A stretch of DNA of 64,000 nt from Strobilurus pachycystidiatus (lineage: Eukaryota > Basidiomycota > Agaricomycetes > Agaricales > Physalacriaceae), in contig JAHLMK010000001.1 in the NCBI GenBank assembly GCA_019915135.1, positions 4,588,001 to 4,652,000 on the forward strand. Reading direction: 5' to 3'. The notes beneath the pieces are model-generated. The model was not told the origin of the DNA, did not search any database, and worked only from the letters and a program-made list of their open reading frames with translations. Shown here piece after piece: positions 11,801 through 24,394 of this stretch (position 1 is its first letter; each line of letters begins with the position of its first letter). The translations under genes were made by a program, and so were the position numbers.

Positions 11801-14800
11801 CTTGTTGTCGAGACGGATGTAAAGTTTGTGGTCTTGTTGACGGACGCGGTAAGTTGCGGCACCTGGTCGCATCTGCCATGCGGGCTTGAGAAGAGCAGAA
11901 AGATCCAAATGAGTGGTCTTGGGGGTACGCAGTTTCTCATTGACTTTGAGCATGTCGGCACGTCCCACCATCTCATTGATCGTCCTGAAGCCGAGCTTCG
12001 CCATATATCCACGGAGCTCTTCCGCGAGATAGTAGAAGAAGTTGATGACTTGCTCGGGTTGACCCGCGAATTTCGCGCGGAGTTGAGGATCCTGGGTGGC
12101 AATACCAACGGGGCAGGTATTCACTAAAGCATTGAACTAAGAAAAAAGCAGGAAGACAAGAGTAGATAGAACTCACAATGACACTTGCGCATCATGATAC
12201 AACCCATAGCAATCAAAGGCGTAGTAGCGAAACCCCATTCCTCAGCGCCAAGTAGGCAGGCAATCGCGATATCGCGTCCAGTGCGGATCTGTCCGTCTGT
12301 CTGGACAGTGACCCGGCCACGAAGATCGTTCAAGACAAGCGTCTGGTGGGTTTCGGCGAGGCCCAGCTCCCAAGGCAATCCAGCGTACTTGATCCCCGTC
12401 CATCTTGAAGCACCGGTTCCACCGTCGTGACCGGAGATGAGAATGTGGTCGGCTTTGGCTTTAGCGACACCACTGGCAACGATACCCACTCCAACCTCGG
12501 ATACAAGTTTGACAGAGACCCGAGCGCGGGGGTTGGCGCACTTCAAGTCGTAGATGAGCTGTTTCAAGTCCTCAATGGAATAGATATCGTGATGAGGCGG
12601 AGGAGAGATGAGACCGACGCCAGCCGTCGAATGACGAGTACGCGCAATAGACCCCGAAACTTTGTGACCAGGGAGTTCACCGCCCTCACCCGGCTTCGCG
12701 CCCTGGGCCATCTTGATTTGAAGCTCATCGGCGTCGGCAAGGTAGTTGGAGGTGACACCAAAGCGCCCTGACGCAACTTGCTTGATGGCAGACCGCATCG
12801 TATCTCCATTATTGAGAACGAGAGAACGCTCCGCGTCTTCGCCTCCTTCGCCGGTGTTCGACTTCCCGCCTAACCGGTTCATGGCAACAGCGAGGGTCGA
12901 GTGAGCCTCCATCGAGATAGAGCCATACGACATGGCTCCAGTGACGAAACGGCGAACAATCTCATTCCAAGGCTCAACCTGCTCGATGGGTATGGCGGTG
13001 GCGTTCTCGTATCTGAAATCAAGCAGACCACGTAATTGAACCCGCTTGACTTGCTCGTCCGCGTTCCGGGAGTAAGCGTCGTATGCCGATTGATTTTTCT
13101 CCCTGACGGCGTCTTGGAGGTTTGCTATGCCCGTGGGGTCATTGATGTGGGCTTCCCCACCGTCGCGCCAGTGATATTCCCCAGATTCCGGCATGCCGGG
13201 AGGAAGGACAGTGTCTCGGGTGGGCCATCCGCGCTCATGCAACTCGAAGGCGTCCATGGCCAGAAGGTCAAAGGTGGCGCCCTGAACACGACTGGCAGTT
13301 CCAATGAAGCAACGGTCGACGACCTGGCCATGCAGACCGAGAATTTCAAAATCTGGGCACCCTTGTAGGACTGCAGCGTGGAGATACCCATCTTAGACAT
13401 GACCTTGAGAATGCCATTGTCGACGGAATGACGGTAATTATTCATGAGCTGAGCCACGGTCTGGCTACCCTTGATACTAGGAGAGATGGTTAATATGATG
13501 GAGATTTACGAAAGAATAACCGCTTACAGATTCTCGCGTCCGACCTTGTGGATAGTTTCCATGACCAACCATGGGCAGACGGCATCCGCACCGTACCCCA
13601 CGAGGACGCACAGGTGATGTACCTCGCGCGCCTCTCCGGTCTCGATCATTAGAGCGACCTTGGCACGTTTCTTCTGTAGGACCAGGTGGTGGTGAACTCC
13701 TCCACATGCGACCAGAGCGGACAACGGGACGCGCGACTGACTCGTTTCGCGGTCAGATAGGATGATGACCTTGACGCCGTCTTCGATAGCCTGGGTAGCC
13801 TCCGCGCAGACCCGTTCCAGAGCCATTTGATAACCTGGGAGGCCTTCACCCTTGGGGAAGGTGATATCTATGGTCCTCGAGGGCCAACCGCTGTACGCAG
13901 ATTTGAGGTTCTTCATGGCATTCATCTCCTCAATGGAGATGAGAGGGGAGGGGAGGAGGATACGATGACACTGCTCAGGCTTCATCTCAAGCAGGTTGCC
14001 CTCAGGACCGACGTACGCCTCAAGAGACATGACGATGCTCTCTCGGATAGGATCGATAGGAGGGTTGGTGACCTGCGCGAAGAGTTGGCGGAAGTAGTCG
14101 TAGATGAGACGGGGCTGAGTTGCCATCGCGGCGAGGGGCGCGTCGTTACCCATAGAACCGAGGGCTTCTTTACCGTCGTTCAACATGGGAAGCATAAGAA
14201 GGTTGAGCTGCTCGACGGTAAAGCCGAAAGCGAGCAACTTGGGGTCGGCGCTGAGGGGCGCATCATCCAAAACGGGTTCGAGAACAACGTGGGCCCGACG
14301 GGCGCGCTTCATGATGTTGGGAACATGGAGAATATGCGCTTCAACCCAAGAAGCGAAGTTCTGCTTGGCAGCGGTCGCCCTCTTGAGCTCTTTGTCGTCG
14401 ACAATCCGGCCTTCCTCCGTGTCGACCAACAACATGCGCCCAGGCTTCAGACGTCCCTTCTGCACGACCTTCTCGGGTGCAACATAAACAACCCCAACCT
14501 CGGAAGCACAGACCATGATATCATCGTTGGTCACCACGTACCGACAAGGGCGAAGACCGTTACGATCCAAGTTGGCACCACAGTAACGGCCATCACTGAA
14601 AGCGAAGAGTGCGGGACCATCCCACGGCTCCTGGAGACAGGCAGCCCAGTTGTAAAAGGCACGCTTCTCTGGCTCCATGGATTCATTTCCCTGCCAGGCT
14701 TCGGGGATCAACATCATGATGGCCTCCGGTAAGGTGACAACACCATTGACGGTGAGTAGCTCCAGGACATTGTCGAAGGCGGCAGAGTCGGAACCTCCCG

Positions 14801-15929
14801 TTTCAATGATGGGGTATAGCTGATCAAGTTGATCGCCGAAGTTCTTCGAAGAAAGAACACCTTCGCGGGCTCGCATCCAGTTCTTATTTCCCCGCACGGT
14901 GTTAATTTCACCTAAAGACTTCCATTTAAGACAAGAGAGCAGGCTATCGTGTGAGCTGAACGTACCGTTGTGAGCTGCCCATCTCATCGGCTGCGCACGA
15001 TCCCAGCTGGGGAAGGTGTTCGTCGAGAAACGGGAGTGGACGAGTGTGAAATGCGAACGATACATGACATGGTTCAGATCGTGGAAATAGTTATATACTT
15101 GGGGAGGAGAGAGTTGACCCTTGTATACGATGTTCTTCGACGACAACGAGCAAACATAGAAGCCCTTGGCTAGCGTACTTGATACGAAAAGAGATACGAA
15201 ACATCATAAGCTTAGATTGACTGCGATAGGAGCGAGAATGACAAACATGATATGGGTCGCCCGCTTACGGAGCACGTAGAGCTGGAGCTCAAAGGTCTTG
15301 GAGTCGAACGCTGAGTTCTGGCTGACGGTTCCGTCGCCGTAGTGAGATCGGAGGACGACGAATGGCTGAACGATGGTTGGCTCCTTGCTGCTTGCAGCGG
15401 GGCCGAGGATCGTGCCGTCAGTGGGTACCTCTCTCCAACCGAGAACACGGAGGCCCAGGTCATTGGCGATTTTGGAGAAGGTCGCTTGCTGGCTTTGGAG
15501 CAGGACGGGGTCGTTGGGCTTGAAGAAGACGTTTCCGACCGCATACTCGCCGGGCTGAGGGAGGGTGCAGCCGATCTCTCGCTCTGCCTCGCGCTTGAAC
15601 AAATCGTGCGGGATGCCCGTCATCACACCAGCGCCGTCGCCGTCTCTGCTATCGGCACCGGTCGCACCTCTGTGGGTCATCGCACAGAGCAATTGGCGGG
15701 CATCAGAGACGATTTTATGGCTCGGCTGCCCTTTGATGTGGCAGATAAAGCCTACACCGCAGGAGTCCTTTTCGTTTTCGTTGGAGTAGAGGCCTTGGTT
15801 GGCGGGAAGAGCTCCGGCCCAGGACGTTGGATCGCGTTGGACGGCATTGAAGCTGGAGATGTTCTCTGCAGACGCAGTGTCGGATACGAGGGGCAGTTCA
15901 GAGTGGGTCGCGTAGGCAGCGCTTGCCAT
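8893..15929 (-). CDS. GLT1: glutamate synthase [NADH] (GOGAT), with a one-base frameshift
   Basis: The gene encodes a fused GltB-GltD protein of about 2,100 residues that makes two glutamates from 2-oxoglutarate and glutamine using NADH. Exon 1 (15247-15929) has a 56-residue propeptide ending before [13 protein letters not shown], whose Cys57 becomes the catalytic N-terminus of the amidotransferase domain. Then follow [16 protein letters not shown] (intron 14912-14965 inside it), the FMN domain [20 protein letters not shown] and the 3Fe-4S ligands C-x5-C-x4-C ending HLNTCPVG (intron 12124-12176). After these come the GltB C-terminal glycine-rich helix, [24 protein letters not shown], and the two dinucleotide folds [14 protein letters not shown] and [13 protein letters not shown]. 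The end is [14 protein letters not shown]. The frame slips at 13348-13351. A final intron starting at GTATGT may replace the stop at 8893 with one near 8810. At least eleven introns are present. Confidence 0.93.
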
Positions 15930-17740
15930 AGAACAGTCAATGAATGGGCGGGATCTACCAACGATGAGGGAAGGTTGGGAAAAGGAGGACGACTGAAAAA
16001 ATCAATTTCAACAGCGACAAGGAGGTAGAAGAGCAAGCTCGGATGGCCCGATCGCTCCGCCTCTTGAGGCACCACTTCGGCCGAGAAATCCCTGGCCAGC
16101 GATTGGATCCGTAAGGAGCGCCGTGGCAGTCAGTGCTCATGCTGCCAGCGAAGAGCCCATGTGGTACGGCGAGGACTGTGGATGGACTCTGATTGTACTA
16201 TGGGTCTCCTGGTCTCTTTCTGCCAAGTGTCCAGCCCATCTGTAGCCTTCCCATTCATTGAGAGGGAGCGATCACTTACGATCGACCGAGATATGCTCGG
16301 ACCGCTCCTCGGATCCAATCGCGCTCGCCATGTTACTATCCGCGGGAAGTCTCGGAGCTGTATACCTACGCACGTCAAAATAATATCAAAAATAAACATA
16401 CATAACCAAGCACTTCGGACTGCAGCACCGAACTTTGCCAAGCGGTGTGGCCGGCCTTCTGTAGAACATTCACTGACTCAGGACCTCAAGCCTCAAGGCC
16501 TCATACAGTATACAATAGTAGCCGTTCCCGAGCTAGCCATACATCAGATTGCCGTATGTTATTCCGGACTACCACGCTCGCACTCTAGACTGTTGTTACA
16601 ATTGTGTTGAAGGTTCAATCAATTGCAAGAGTCGAATCATGCCTTCTGACGCATTGGATCCGTCATGTTCTGATACCGTTCGAGTTTTCCCGGAATCCCA
16701 CCTAATCCCACGTAAGTGAACTCTGACAAGAGAAGCTCCAAGGGCCTAAGTATAGCTTTGACAACCTTGTCTTGTGGTTCCAGGACCATAGAGTAGAGTG
16801 ATTTTGTTCGTCATAGAACGTGATGAGGACGTCACGCGTCAGGCCAGATAATAGACTCGAAGAAAGAAGTTATCTCTATCATCCCCAATACGGCACTGAA
16901 GAGTATACTAAACAAAGGGATCGACGCCGTTGTTGAAAACACCGTCAGGGTAGACGCTATAGAGCCTAGAGACCGGTCATAAACACAGGTTGTCCACGCC
17001 CGCCATGTTCAGAATGTAATCAGGTACGAACGCGCGGTTGGAGGAAGAACTCTACTCATCTTCGAGGTGGACTCTATCCAGGCGCATATGGAATGTACAG
17101 AAGAACTGTCTCGGTGTGATATACATAAGTACTCTGGAGCAGGCATCTATGCTCAGGGAAACCGGTTTCCGGCGGAGTAGAGGAAGGAGGTGGACTCATT
17201 ATAAGTGTTGAGAATACTCCCGTGAACCCTGTGCAATGAGACTGCCGTATGTAGCCCCAAGGGCCAAGGAGATCCCACCACGACCAGGGAGTCAAAATTT
17301 GTTCATCGGGTAAGGGATCCGTATGTGAGAGAAACAGAGAGATCATGGATCGTCGATGTCAAGCTTTACTCGGACACATCTTCCAACGCAAGGTTGGTCC
17401 CACGCATACCATTGAGATGGGAGGCCAATTTCGCCTTCAAATAATCAGATTCCTGGGACGAGACGATGATGAACTCTTCTCGGTGCAGATCTCCCTTTCT
17501 TGAGCATTATCCGAGGGCCCGCGCCGACATGTCGAAAGATCAGGTTTTTGATGACGGTCATATCACAGAGGTGAGAAGTGCTCATTTCACATGGCGAGGA
17601 ACAGTAGAAAAGTACACGAGGCAGGCTGAGAGGGTTCAGTGGACGAGTGAACGGGACAAACTCTCAAACTATGAAGATCAACGTTACTGATGTGGACGAC
17701 AAACAGCCACCCCTCGAAGCATTTGAAGGGTCACAATTAA
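15930..17740. other. long intergenic stretch upstream of GLT1
   Basis: About 1.8 kb between the GLT1 start and the LST8 stop. Open frames up to 103 codons occur (for example 16130-16441 minus), but none has recognisable motifs or convincing splice partners. It probably holds the GLT1 promoter and 5' leader; no clear TATA box was identified. Confidence 0.5.
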
Positions 17741-19246
17741 CTAGCTGGGGCCGTCGTGAAGTGCACAACAAACCGCGGCTACACGAGGACACATTGAGGA
17801 TCCCCATGGATTAAGTGTGAGATCGACATACCCTTATGATGTCCGTTATACTGTCGAACGGTTTCACCAGTTGCCATTTCCCAAAGCCTAGCAGAGTGGT
17901 CGGACGAAGCTACGAAAGAACTTGTCAACCTACACGAATGATTTTTGGGGTGTGAATAGCCTACCTGTCACAAGATATGCGGAATCCGCACTGAAGGCAC
18001 AATCCCAGACCCATCTCTGATGTCCCGTGAGGACTTTCTCCTGTCTGAACTCGAAATTGTGCGATATAGACCATATCTTCACGGTCAAATCCGCTGAGCA
18101 TGTTGCAAGTGACCTGCGACGAAGATTCCCTCAATGTGGAGACTTAAGATAGTGCGGATGAAGCGTACTTCATGTCTGGACTCAAGAGGCATCGAGTAAG
18201 ATATTTATTGTGGGCTGTGAACGTCGTTACGGCTTGGAATCTCGGAGCGCCCGAGGTCTCGTCGTTTAGCTTCCACACATAGCATTGACCCTGTTATACC
18301 TACATGAAAGACTGTAGAATCAAGTTTTGGCAAGTGCATACCTTGTTATTTCCAGCTACCAAGCACGATCCATCAAGTGCAAGCGTGACAGATCGCATAG
18401 GTATGTCACCCGCAGGAGTCTTGGACAGACGCGAATGAGAGAGATAAACTCAAAAGTGCCAAGACGCACTAGTTCATGTGAACATGTATTCTCGGATAGA
18501 TCCCATTGCTTGATACTGCCAGCTTGGTCGCAGGATATGAGCTCGCCTTGATTCGGATGTATGCACACGTCGTTAACTTTGGGGGAGAAAATAAGCAGAG
18601 GCGCGAATCAAGGGAGCATTAATGTACCGGGGGCAGTATTCTCGTACGTCCGGTGAAGGTGAGGGTTGCTTGAGCGGAGAAATTCAGAGGTAGATGAGAA
18701 AGGGAGAGGTATGTCGTACCGAAGATCCCAAATCTTAATGGTCCCGTCTTCACTGCCGGTGACAAGCCATTTGCCTTCGCTGTGGAACTGAACGGCTGTA
18801 ACATTTTTCGTATGACCGTCAAACCCTACGAGCTAATTGAAGTCAGTCAGGCGATGGAGCGGCAATCGAATGGGCGATTACAGGCTCGTTCGTCGCGTTT
18901 GCTATTTCATAAACGTTGACCTTCTTATGAATGGCGGCAGCAAGGAGACGCTTGCTGTACGGTTTGGTCTGTAAGACCGCTGATGGAACGAGCGATGGGT
19001 GGGGCTTACTCTGGAGAAATCGCCAGACGGTTGACTTGCTGGTGCCAGGCAGTGGTTAGCGCAGCGTCCAACAGCATGGCTGGGACTCACGCCAGACTCG
19101 CCCGTGCGCTGGATGGTGCGCGAACATATGCCGCTCCAGGCCTCCCAGAAGCGGATCTCATGGTCGTAGGACCCGGTGACGAGGATCACAGACATGTCAT
19201 TGCTCGCTGGCGCAGGCGCCTTGGACGACGAGGACGGGGCCGGCAT
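17741..19246 (-). CDS. LST8: LST8-type WD40 protein of the TOR complexes
   Basis: About eleven short exons splice into a protein made almost entirely of WD40 blades. Diagnostic segments in order are [161 protein letters not shown] and [16 protein letters not shown]. These match LST8/GbetaL closely; LST8 binds and stabilises the kinase domain of TOR in TORC1 and TORC2. Exon 1 (19091-19246) starts with a low-complexity [19 protein letters not shown]. The second intron uses the acceptor ACCGTACAG, which restores SPDKRLLA; an earlier TTACAG would break the frame. The stop TAG is at 17741-17743. Confidence 0.92.
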
Positions 19247-19796
19247 GGTTCAGATGGGTGTTTGTGGGGGAGGCCCTCGCGCAACACGTGCAATCAATTG
19301 AAGCTGGATCAGTCATTATTTAATTTTCCGGGTGTCCGTCGGTTCAACTGTGTACCATTAATCCCCTCGTCGAAAAACTCGATGTTCTGCGCTGCCTGCT
19401 TGATTGCTCCGTTCATCTGCCGGCTCCTGATCAAATTCGACCTTGTTGCTTTCCAACGCGCCGTACCCACACCTGATTACGTGGAACTGCTGTCCCCCGC
19501 AATGCTGTCGTCACGTCTAGAGTGAGCGCAGCGCACCACGGTTTGGACCAGGTATTTCCGGTTGCACGATGATCGATTCCCAGCCAAAGTATCGGGGACG
19601 TCTTACTCTGGGAAATACGCAACCAGACACGATGGGCAACGCGAAGATCACTATTTCCTCCGGGACGATTCTTTTCACAAATTGCTTTGTTACTACATTG
19701 AGTCGTACCCCAATTCCGACTGATCTCAATGTCCTATCACCGACCTGCTATGCTCTTTTCGATCGAGGGATGCAAGTCGAGTTCCCGGTGCTCTAC

Positions 19797-19804
19797 TTTA
19801 TAAG
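19797..19804 (+). promoter_or_regulatory. TATA-like box of the micro-gene
   Basis: TTTATAAG lies about 90 bp upstream of ATG 19895 and is followed by a CT/CA-rich stretch, the usual arrangement at basidiomycete transcription starts. Confidence 0.45.
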
Positions 19805-19894
19805 GCTCTGTGCTGGTGCTGTTCAGACCTCAAACCCACGGCTCTCCGGTCCCTTTGCACACCCACTGCACCATCCTACCATCCTATTTTGGCT

Positions 19895-20220
19895 ATGAAT
19901 CAAACAATCAACGTCCGTCCCACCACCCACCGCTGTCGTCTCACCCTGAACTTCAACTCTCTAGGTCGGAGACCGCGTGTTCTACTTCAGCTCGAGGGCC
20001 CAAACTGTCTATGGCACGGTGACTGCAGTTGGGCGTGTAGTGCGTACTGCTCTGCTCACCACGAGACGTACATTCAACTTCTCTTTAGGGAGGCGGGATA
20101 TCTTATACTATCCGACCTGATGCAGGTGGTAGCGTCACTTTGCCGTGAGTGAACCGTCGTTAATCTTGTGCTGTCATAGCTGAAATTTTCAGTAGCGCCT
20201 CTGCAGTTACCAGAGCCTGA
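19895..20220 (+). CDS. 57-residue micro-protein, four tiny exons (small Tudor/SH3-barrel-like)
   Basis: Exons 19895-19912, 19965-20036, 20089-20144 and 20193-20220 join in frame through three GT-AG introns of 48-52 nt. Exon lengths 18, 72, 56 and 28 sum to 58 codons. The product starts MNQTINVGDRVFYFSSRAQT, continues VYGTVTAVGRGGGISYTIRP and ends DAGGSVTLPSASAVTRA. The pattern G-D-x-V-x-Y, then GTVTxV, then SVTLP resembles very small fungal proteins with a single five-stranded barrel (HVA1/Tudor-like). That assignment is an inference from the spacing of strands and glycines; the biochemical role is unknown. No exon exceeds 24 codons, so ordinary gene finders are likely to miss it. A TATA-like box precedes it. 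It is divergent from LST8 across 648 bp. Confidence 0.6.
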
Positions 20221-21487
20221 TCAAAATCGAAAGACGTCTATCGTATTACAGCACTTGGACTTTGGACAATAGGAAATTAATATCATGCATTGTACACCTA
20301 TGCACGTTTTCTTGGGGTTCTAGTGGGATTCTGTTTTTTTTCGGGTCGTTAACTGTTATTTCGCAATAGAATACGTACGCGCGCCCAAGAGCGCTTATCA
20401 GATCACGCTACTAAAACTAGATCATTTTTTCGTGTCTCGAGCTCCTCGTGTGTTCACAAGTTCTGATCTAGAAAAGCCCAGTACAAGGGTGAGGCGAGCG
20501 AACTGATCATGACGCAGTCGGGACCATTTGCGTATTGCACTTGGGAGGATTCATTGCCGCGTACCATCGACCTTCGTACATGTGGAGTGTTCGGACAAAA
20601 CATCTTCTTCTGTCGAGGAGGAATCACACGCCAGACGCGTGTTGTTCCTCTTCGCGGGCAGTTCTGCCGCCGATGTCGAGCATTACTGAGCCCGCTCCAG
20701 TGGTATGTCAGAGAATGTAAACAGATGGGGTACAGAATATCACTCGCTTCCCATTGAAATCACTCGGGAGAACTCACAGCTTGACTGCCTTTGACTACGC
20801 TTCGCTTCATGGCTATGACCCTGTCGGCCAAATGGCGAAGGCATGACGGCTAGGCATCCAGGGCAGAGAATACTACGTGGCGGATAATTGCATCGTGGCT
20901 AGAGTTCACGTCCGTGGAAGTCTAATGGCCCTTGTCTACTCGATTCGTGAAGGACCGTAAAAGGACCGACAAGTTCTGTGATTTCTGTTCTGTTGCCCTA
21001 CCTTAGCGGTGCATGAGCGTGGATTGTGTGGCCAGCAAGTCAGGAGAGGCGCGTCATCATTGCATGACGTTCGACAGTATACTGTATAGTCAAGTCAAAG
21101 AATATTGCAGACCAAACGCTACTGCATACATAGATATGGCGTGGAATCAAAGCTGTTCTGCGGAACTATTGGTAGCTGGAGCAGAAATAACACATTGGAG
21201 CTCGGAGTACCACCTAGTTCCATACTTACTCACTTTGTTACGAAAGGAAAGGACGCAGATGACGAGTGGACTGGGGTTGAGGAACTTGAGGGAAACGGGG
21301 AAAGTAGATTTGCTTCCGTTGGAAATAAGAGGTACCGTAGAATTCGGAAGGCACGGCACGGGAAACCCGGGCCGGGCCAACTGTGTTAAACTTACTCCTT
21401 CCAAAACCACGAGCAGGCTTGAGCTGACTTGCTAGCCAGGTTTGTTGTAGCGCGTATCCAGCATCTCCCATTCTATGCTATACTCTT
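20221..21487. other. intergenic, no gene supported
   Basis: Contains a T-rich run near 20334 and scattered short frames on both strands (the longest about 140 codons at 21013-21435 plus). None has domain features or splice partners that I can defend. Confidence 0.45.
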
Positions 21488-22888
21488 ATGGTCAAAGATG
21501 ATGACACACAGGATCAGCGGGACATGTCCAGTGCGTTCCTGTCTTTCCACGACTCTCTAGCTAAATGAACCGAACCTGATTGCTCAGAGTCTGACTCGCT
21601 CGGGAATCTACAGGCGGCGCTTGCGCGAACCGCAACCAGGAGTATAGCTTTGTATTTCTCTCGCCCTGTCCGACTTTTCAGGCCCTCGAAAGGTAGTCCG
21701 CCACAGTTACAACCAGTCCATGTTCTTACGACCGCCGTTACACAGTTTCTGGGTGGCAAGCTCTGCGCGGATTGGCCGTGCAAGATGGCGCATCGCTGAA
21801 CTCCCAATTCGTCTCATCTCTGGTCAAAAGGCAAGGCGTACGTACTCAAAGTCACATAATCCCGATACGCCGACTGTACTTGTTTTCGCAGTTTATGGTG
21901 ATACCTAAGCATTTCCTTCCGCCTATGGCAGTCAACGCGGTTCTTGGAACGGTTCTCTGGACCACTTACAGCGAAACATCGGCTGTACTAGACCCATACA
22001 TAGGGCACCATCCCACTGCGACAGCAGCATTGTCAGGTGCCGTTGCAGGTGGCGCTCAGGCTTTAGTAGCTGCTCCTGCCGAAAACGTCCGCCTTTTACT
22101 AGAAGGAGGTACTGTCTACCACTCCTGGTCTCATGCCTGGAAGGAGGTATTTCGCGTAACGCAGCCCGCTCCATCAGCATCCAAGGAGCAAACCTTGCAG
22201 GAGATCCGACAGGTCAGAAGCTGGATGAAAGACGTGGGCGAAATGGCTGGTCGAGGCTGGGACGGGTGGGGCTGGGGTCTAGCCAAGGACATGTGCGGTC
22301 CGCCCTTGTTCTATCTCATTACGCGTTCTCGTTAACTCAAACTCTATTACTCAGGTTTTGCAGTTTTCTTCTCCATATTCGAGGTCACGCGTCGCACCGC
22401 GCTTGTCGTGAAAGATTACACGACCATCGCAGTGAATAACTCACAACCGCATCTGGAACCTACAAGCAATAAGCACAAGGACGAATTTGTGCGACATCTT
22501 CCACGGACATTTCACGGCATCACTCTTGTCACCGGAGGGGCGAGTCTACATGAACTTTATTGGCAATGACGTCTCTGAATCTCTCCAGGTTGTTGCAGGA
22601 TTGGCATATGAGTTTGTCGGCAGGCCTTGGGATATAGCGCGAAGAACTGTGGATCTTCATAGGTTGTCCAGTCCCCATTCATCCCCCGTCAAAATTTCCC
22701 CTTGGGCCATCGTTTTGCACAAGTTTCGCGATGCGGGTCTCTCACACTTCTTTCACAATACACCCGGTGCGGAACAAGTACATGCATCTTCAGGAAGCCG
22801 CCGCCGCCTCTACACCGTGCTTAGAACTCTGGGTCGCGTCGGTCCCTGGGGTGTCGGCTTTTTGGTTTGGGAGATGTATAGTTCCTGA
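21488..22888 (+). CDS. mitochondrial-carrier-like membrane protein with two GC-AG introns
   Basis: Six exons are 21488-21559, 21614-21692, 21746-21837, 21892-22297, 22355-22539 and 22589-22888. The protein reads MVKDDDTQDQRDMSSAFLSF, FSRPVRLFRPSKVSGWQALR, FMVIPKHFLPPMAVNAVLGT, then ALSGAVAGGAQALVAAPAEN (the P-x-E/D-x turn after a small-residue helix typical of SLC25 repeats). It continues WDGWGWGLAKDMCGFAVFFS, FEVTRR, VVAGLAYEFVGRPWDIARR and RVGPWGVGFLVWEMY. This is consistent with a divergent carrier of the inner mitochondrial membrane; the substrate is unknown. Introns 21560-21613 and 22540-22588 begin with GC instead of GT (GCTAAA and GCGAGT), yet both preserve phase and normal length. Confidence 0.72.
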
Positions 22889-24394
22889 TTTAATGTCAAA
22901 ATAAACAGGTATGTCCCCCAGATATCAATCCAGACTTCCTTCTGCTAAAAATTTGGCTTCTAGCATACAGTTATTATTCACGAACCACTCTACTAATATG
23001 ATACCATGCTAAATCCGGCACAGTAACGGCTTCCCTTAAGGGTGTCTTCCGTCTCAGAGATAGTTCTACACTCCCCTTTTGTTTCTCCGTTTCAGGCCAG
23101 TACTGCATTGAATGAAGGTGAGAACGCCCTACATATCGGACTTTTTCCCTGTACTGAATGTTAGGCGAGGTAAGGTCTCGAAGAAACTTGTTGATGCAAA
23201 ATTTCGTACACGATGTTCCGTGGTCCGACGCGTACTCATCTGAGATACCCGTTTCTAGAGAAATTCAAAGGACCAGACGGAGCAGTGTGCCTTGACCAGC
23301 TTCTCATCTGGAGCCTGACGCCCGACATGGGCCATGCGATCCACCAAGATAGCAGAGGTTGTACAGGTCATCTGGGCCGTCTGGCAGAAGCTCAGCGAGT
23401 TTCTTACGACACGATGCAGTTAACCGAGGCCAAGAGAGACAGCTTTGCGGTACTGCAACATGGTATCTCGTCCCTAGATATCTTTGACCACGATTGTACG
23501 GCAGCGTCTCCCCACGACGGCATTTGTTTAGGTTATCGGTTTCTGACTCGTTGCCTGTTGCACGTCAATCTTTCCAAGGTCGCATATTACCACCGTGCTA
23601 TTCTTCCGCGCTGTTGCTTTGCTATTATATGGAATCGCTCGTGGCCTCACTTCCGCGGCGTTGGAGCTGCATCGCTCACGATACAGCATGCTTCTATCAG
23701 GACAGGATCGCTGTGGATGGCAGTGTTATTGCTCGTGATTTGTTGGCATGCCGGGGGTGGTGGGAGTCGAAGGCGGGACCGATAGCTGTACGGATATGGC
23801 TGGCCTCCAATGGCGGAAGTCGCTACTTTGCATGCAGCTAGTCTTCTGCCACAGCTCTGAGTCGTCTAAATGAACCGGTCGATGGACATCTCATGCACTT
23901 TCGACTACTGACGTTGTGACTGGTTCAGCATGTAAACCTCGGCACTTAGAAGTTAGATGAACTTCTGCACCAGAAGCCATCGCCTCCCAGATATCCCGAC
24001 CGCACGAACTCTATCCGGATCACGGCTACCTCATCCTTTGTCACCCTATGGCCAACTGAGAAACGATATTCAAGCCTCTTGTACCGATGTTCTTGGGTTT
24101 GTATTGGTATATAGCTTAATCTGTCTAAAACCTCAGGCTTTACGCGGTGAGGGAGTTTCAGCCTTAGCTTGAGATTGTATTAATATACACTGGACGGTTC
24201 GATGGTACAATTAATTTGCTTCTTCGATGTGTTGTATTTTGTTGACGCGTTTTGTGTTGTGTGGTTTTTCACGTCAACGGGAGAAGGACGCGCACTGCCG
24301 CTTACCAAATCCGAAATTTCGAGAAGCGGCTTGAACACTTGAACTCATCCGTCACTGGCCCGCATCGTTTTGATCTTACACTTTGGTCTCAGCC
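22889..24394. other. intergenic with one unassigned open frame
   Basis: Contains an uninterrupted 190-codon frame at 23213-23785 (+) starting MFRGPTRTHLRYPFLEKF. Its composition is unremarkable and I recognise no family. The rest is non-coding as far as I can see. Confidence 0.35.

Noticed and set aside
13340..13400. Intron explaining the GLT1 frame break (GTGCCC...GGCCAG)
   Set aside because: It would delete conserved catalytic-region residues and still leaves the wrong phase, so a one-base indel is the better explanation.
13827..14732. 301-codon open frame antisense to GLT1
   Set aside because: It is the complementary shadow of a strongly conserved GLT1 exon. Its composition follows the antisense codons and it has no motif.
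15342..16028. 228-codon open frame opposite the GLT1 first exon
   Set aside because: Antisense of the catalytic N-terminal exon; no domain and no independent start context.
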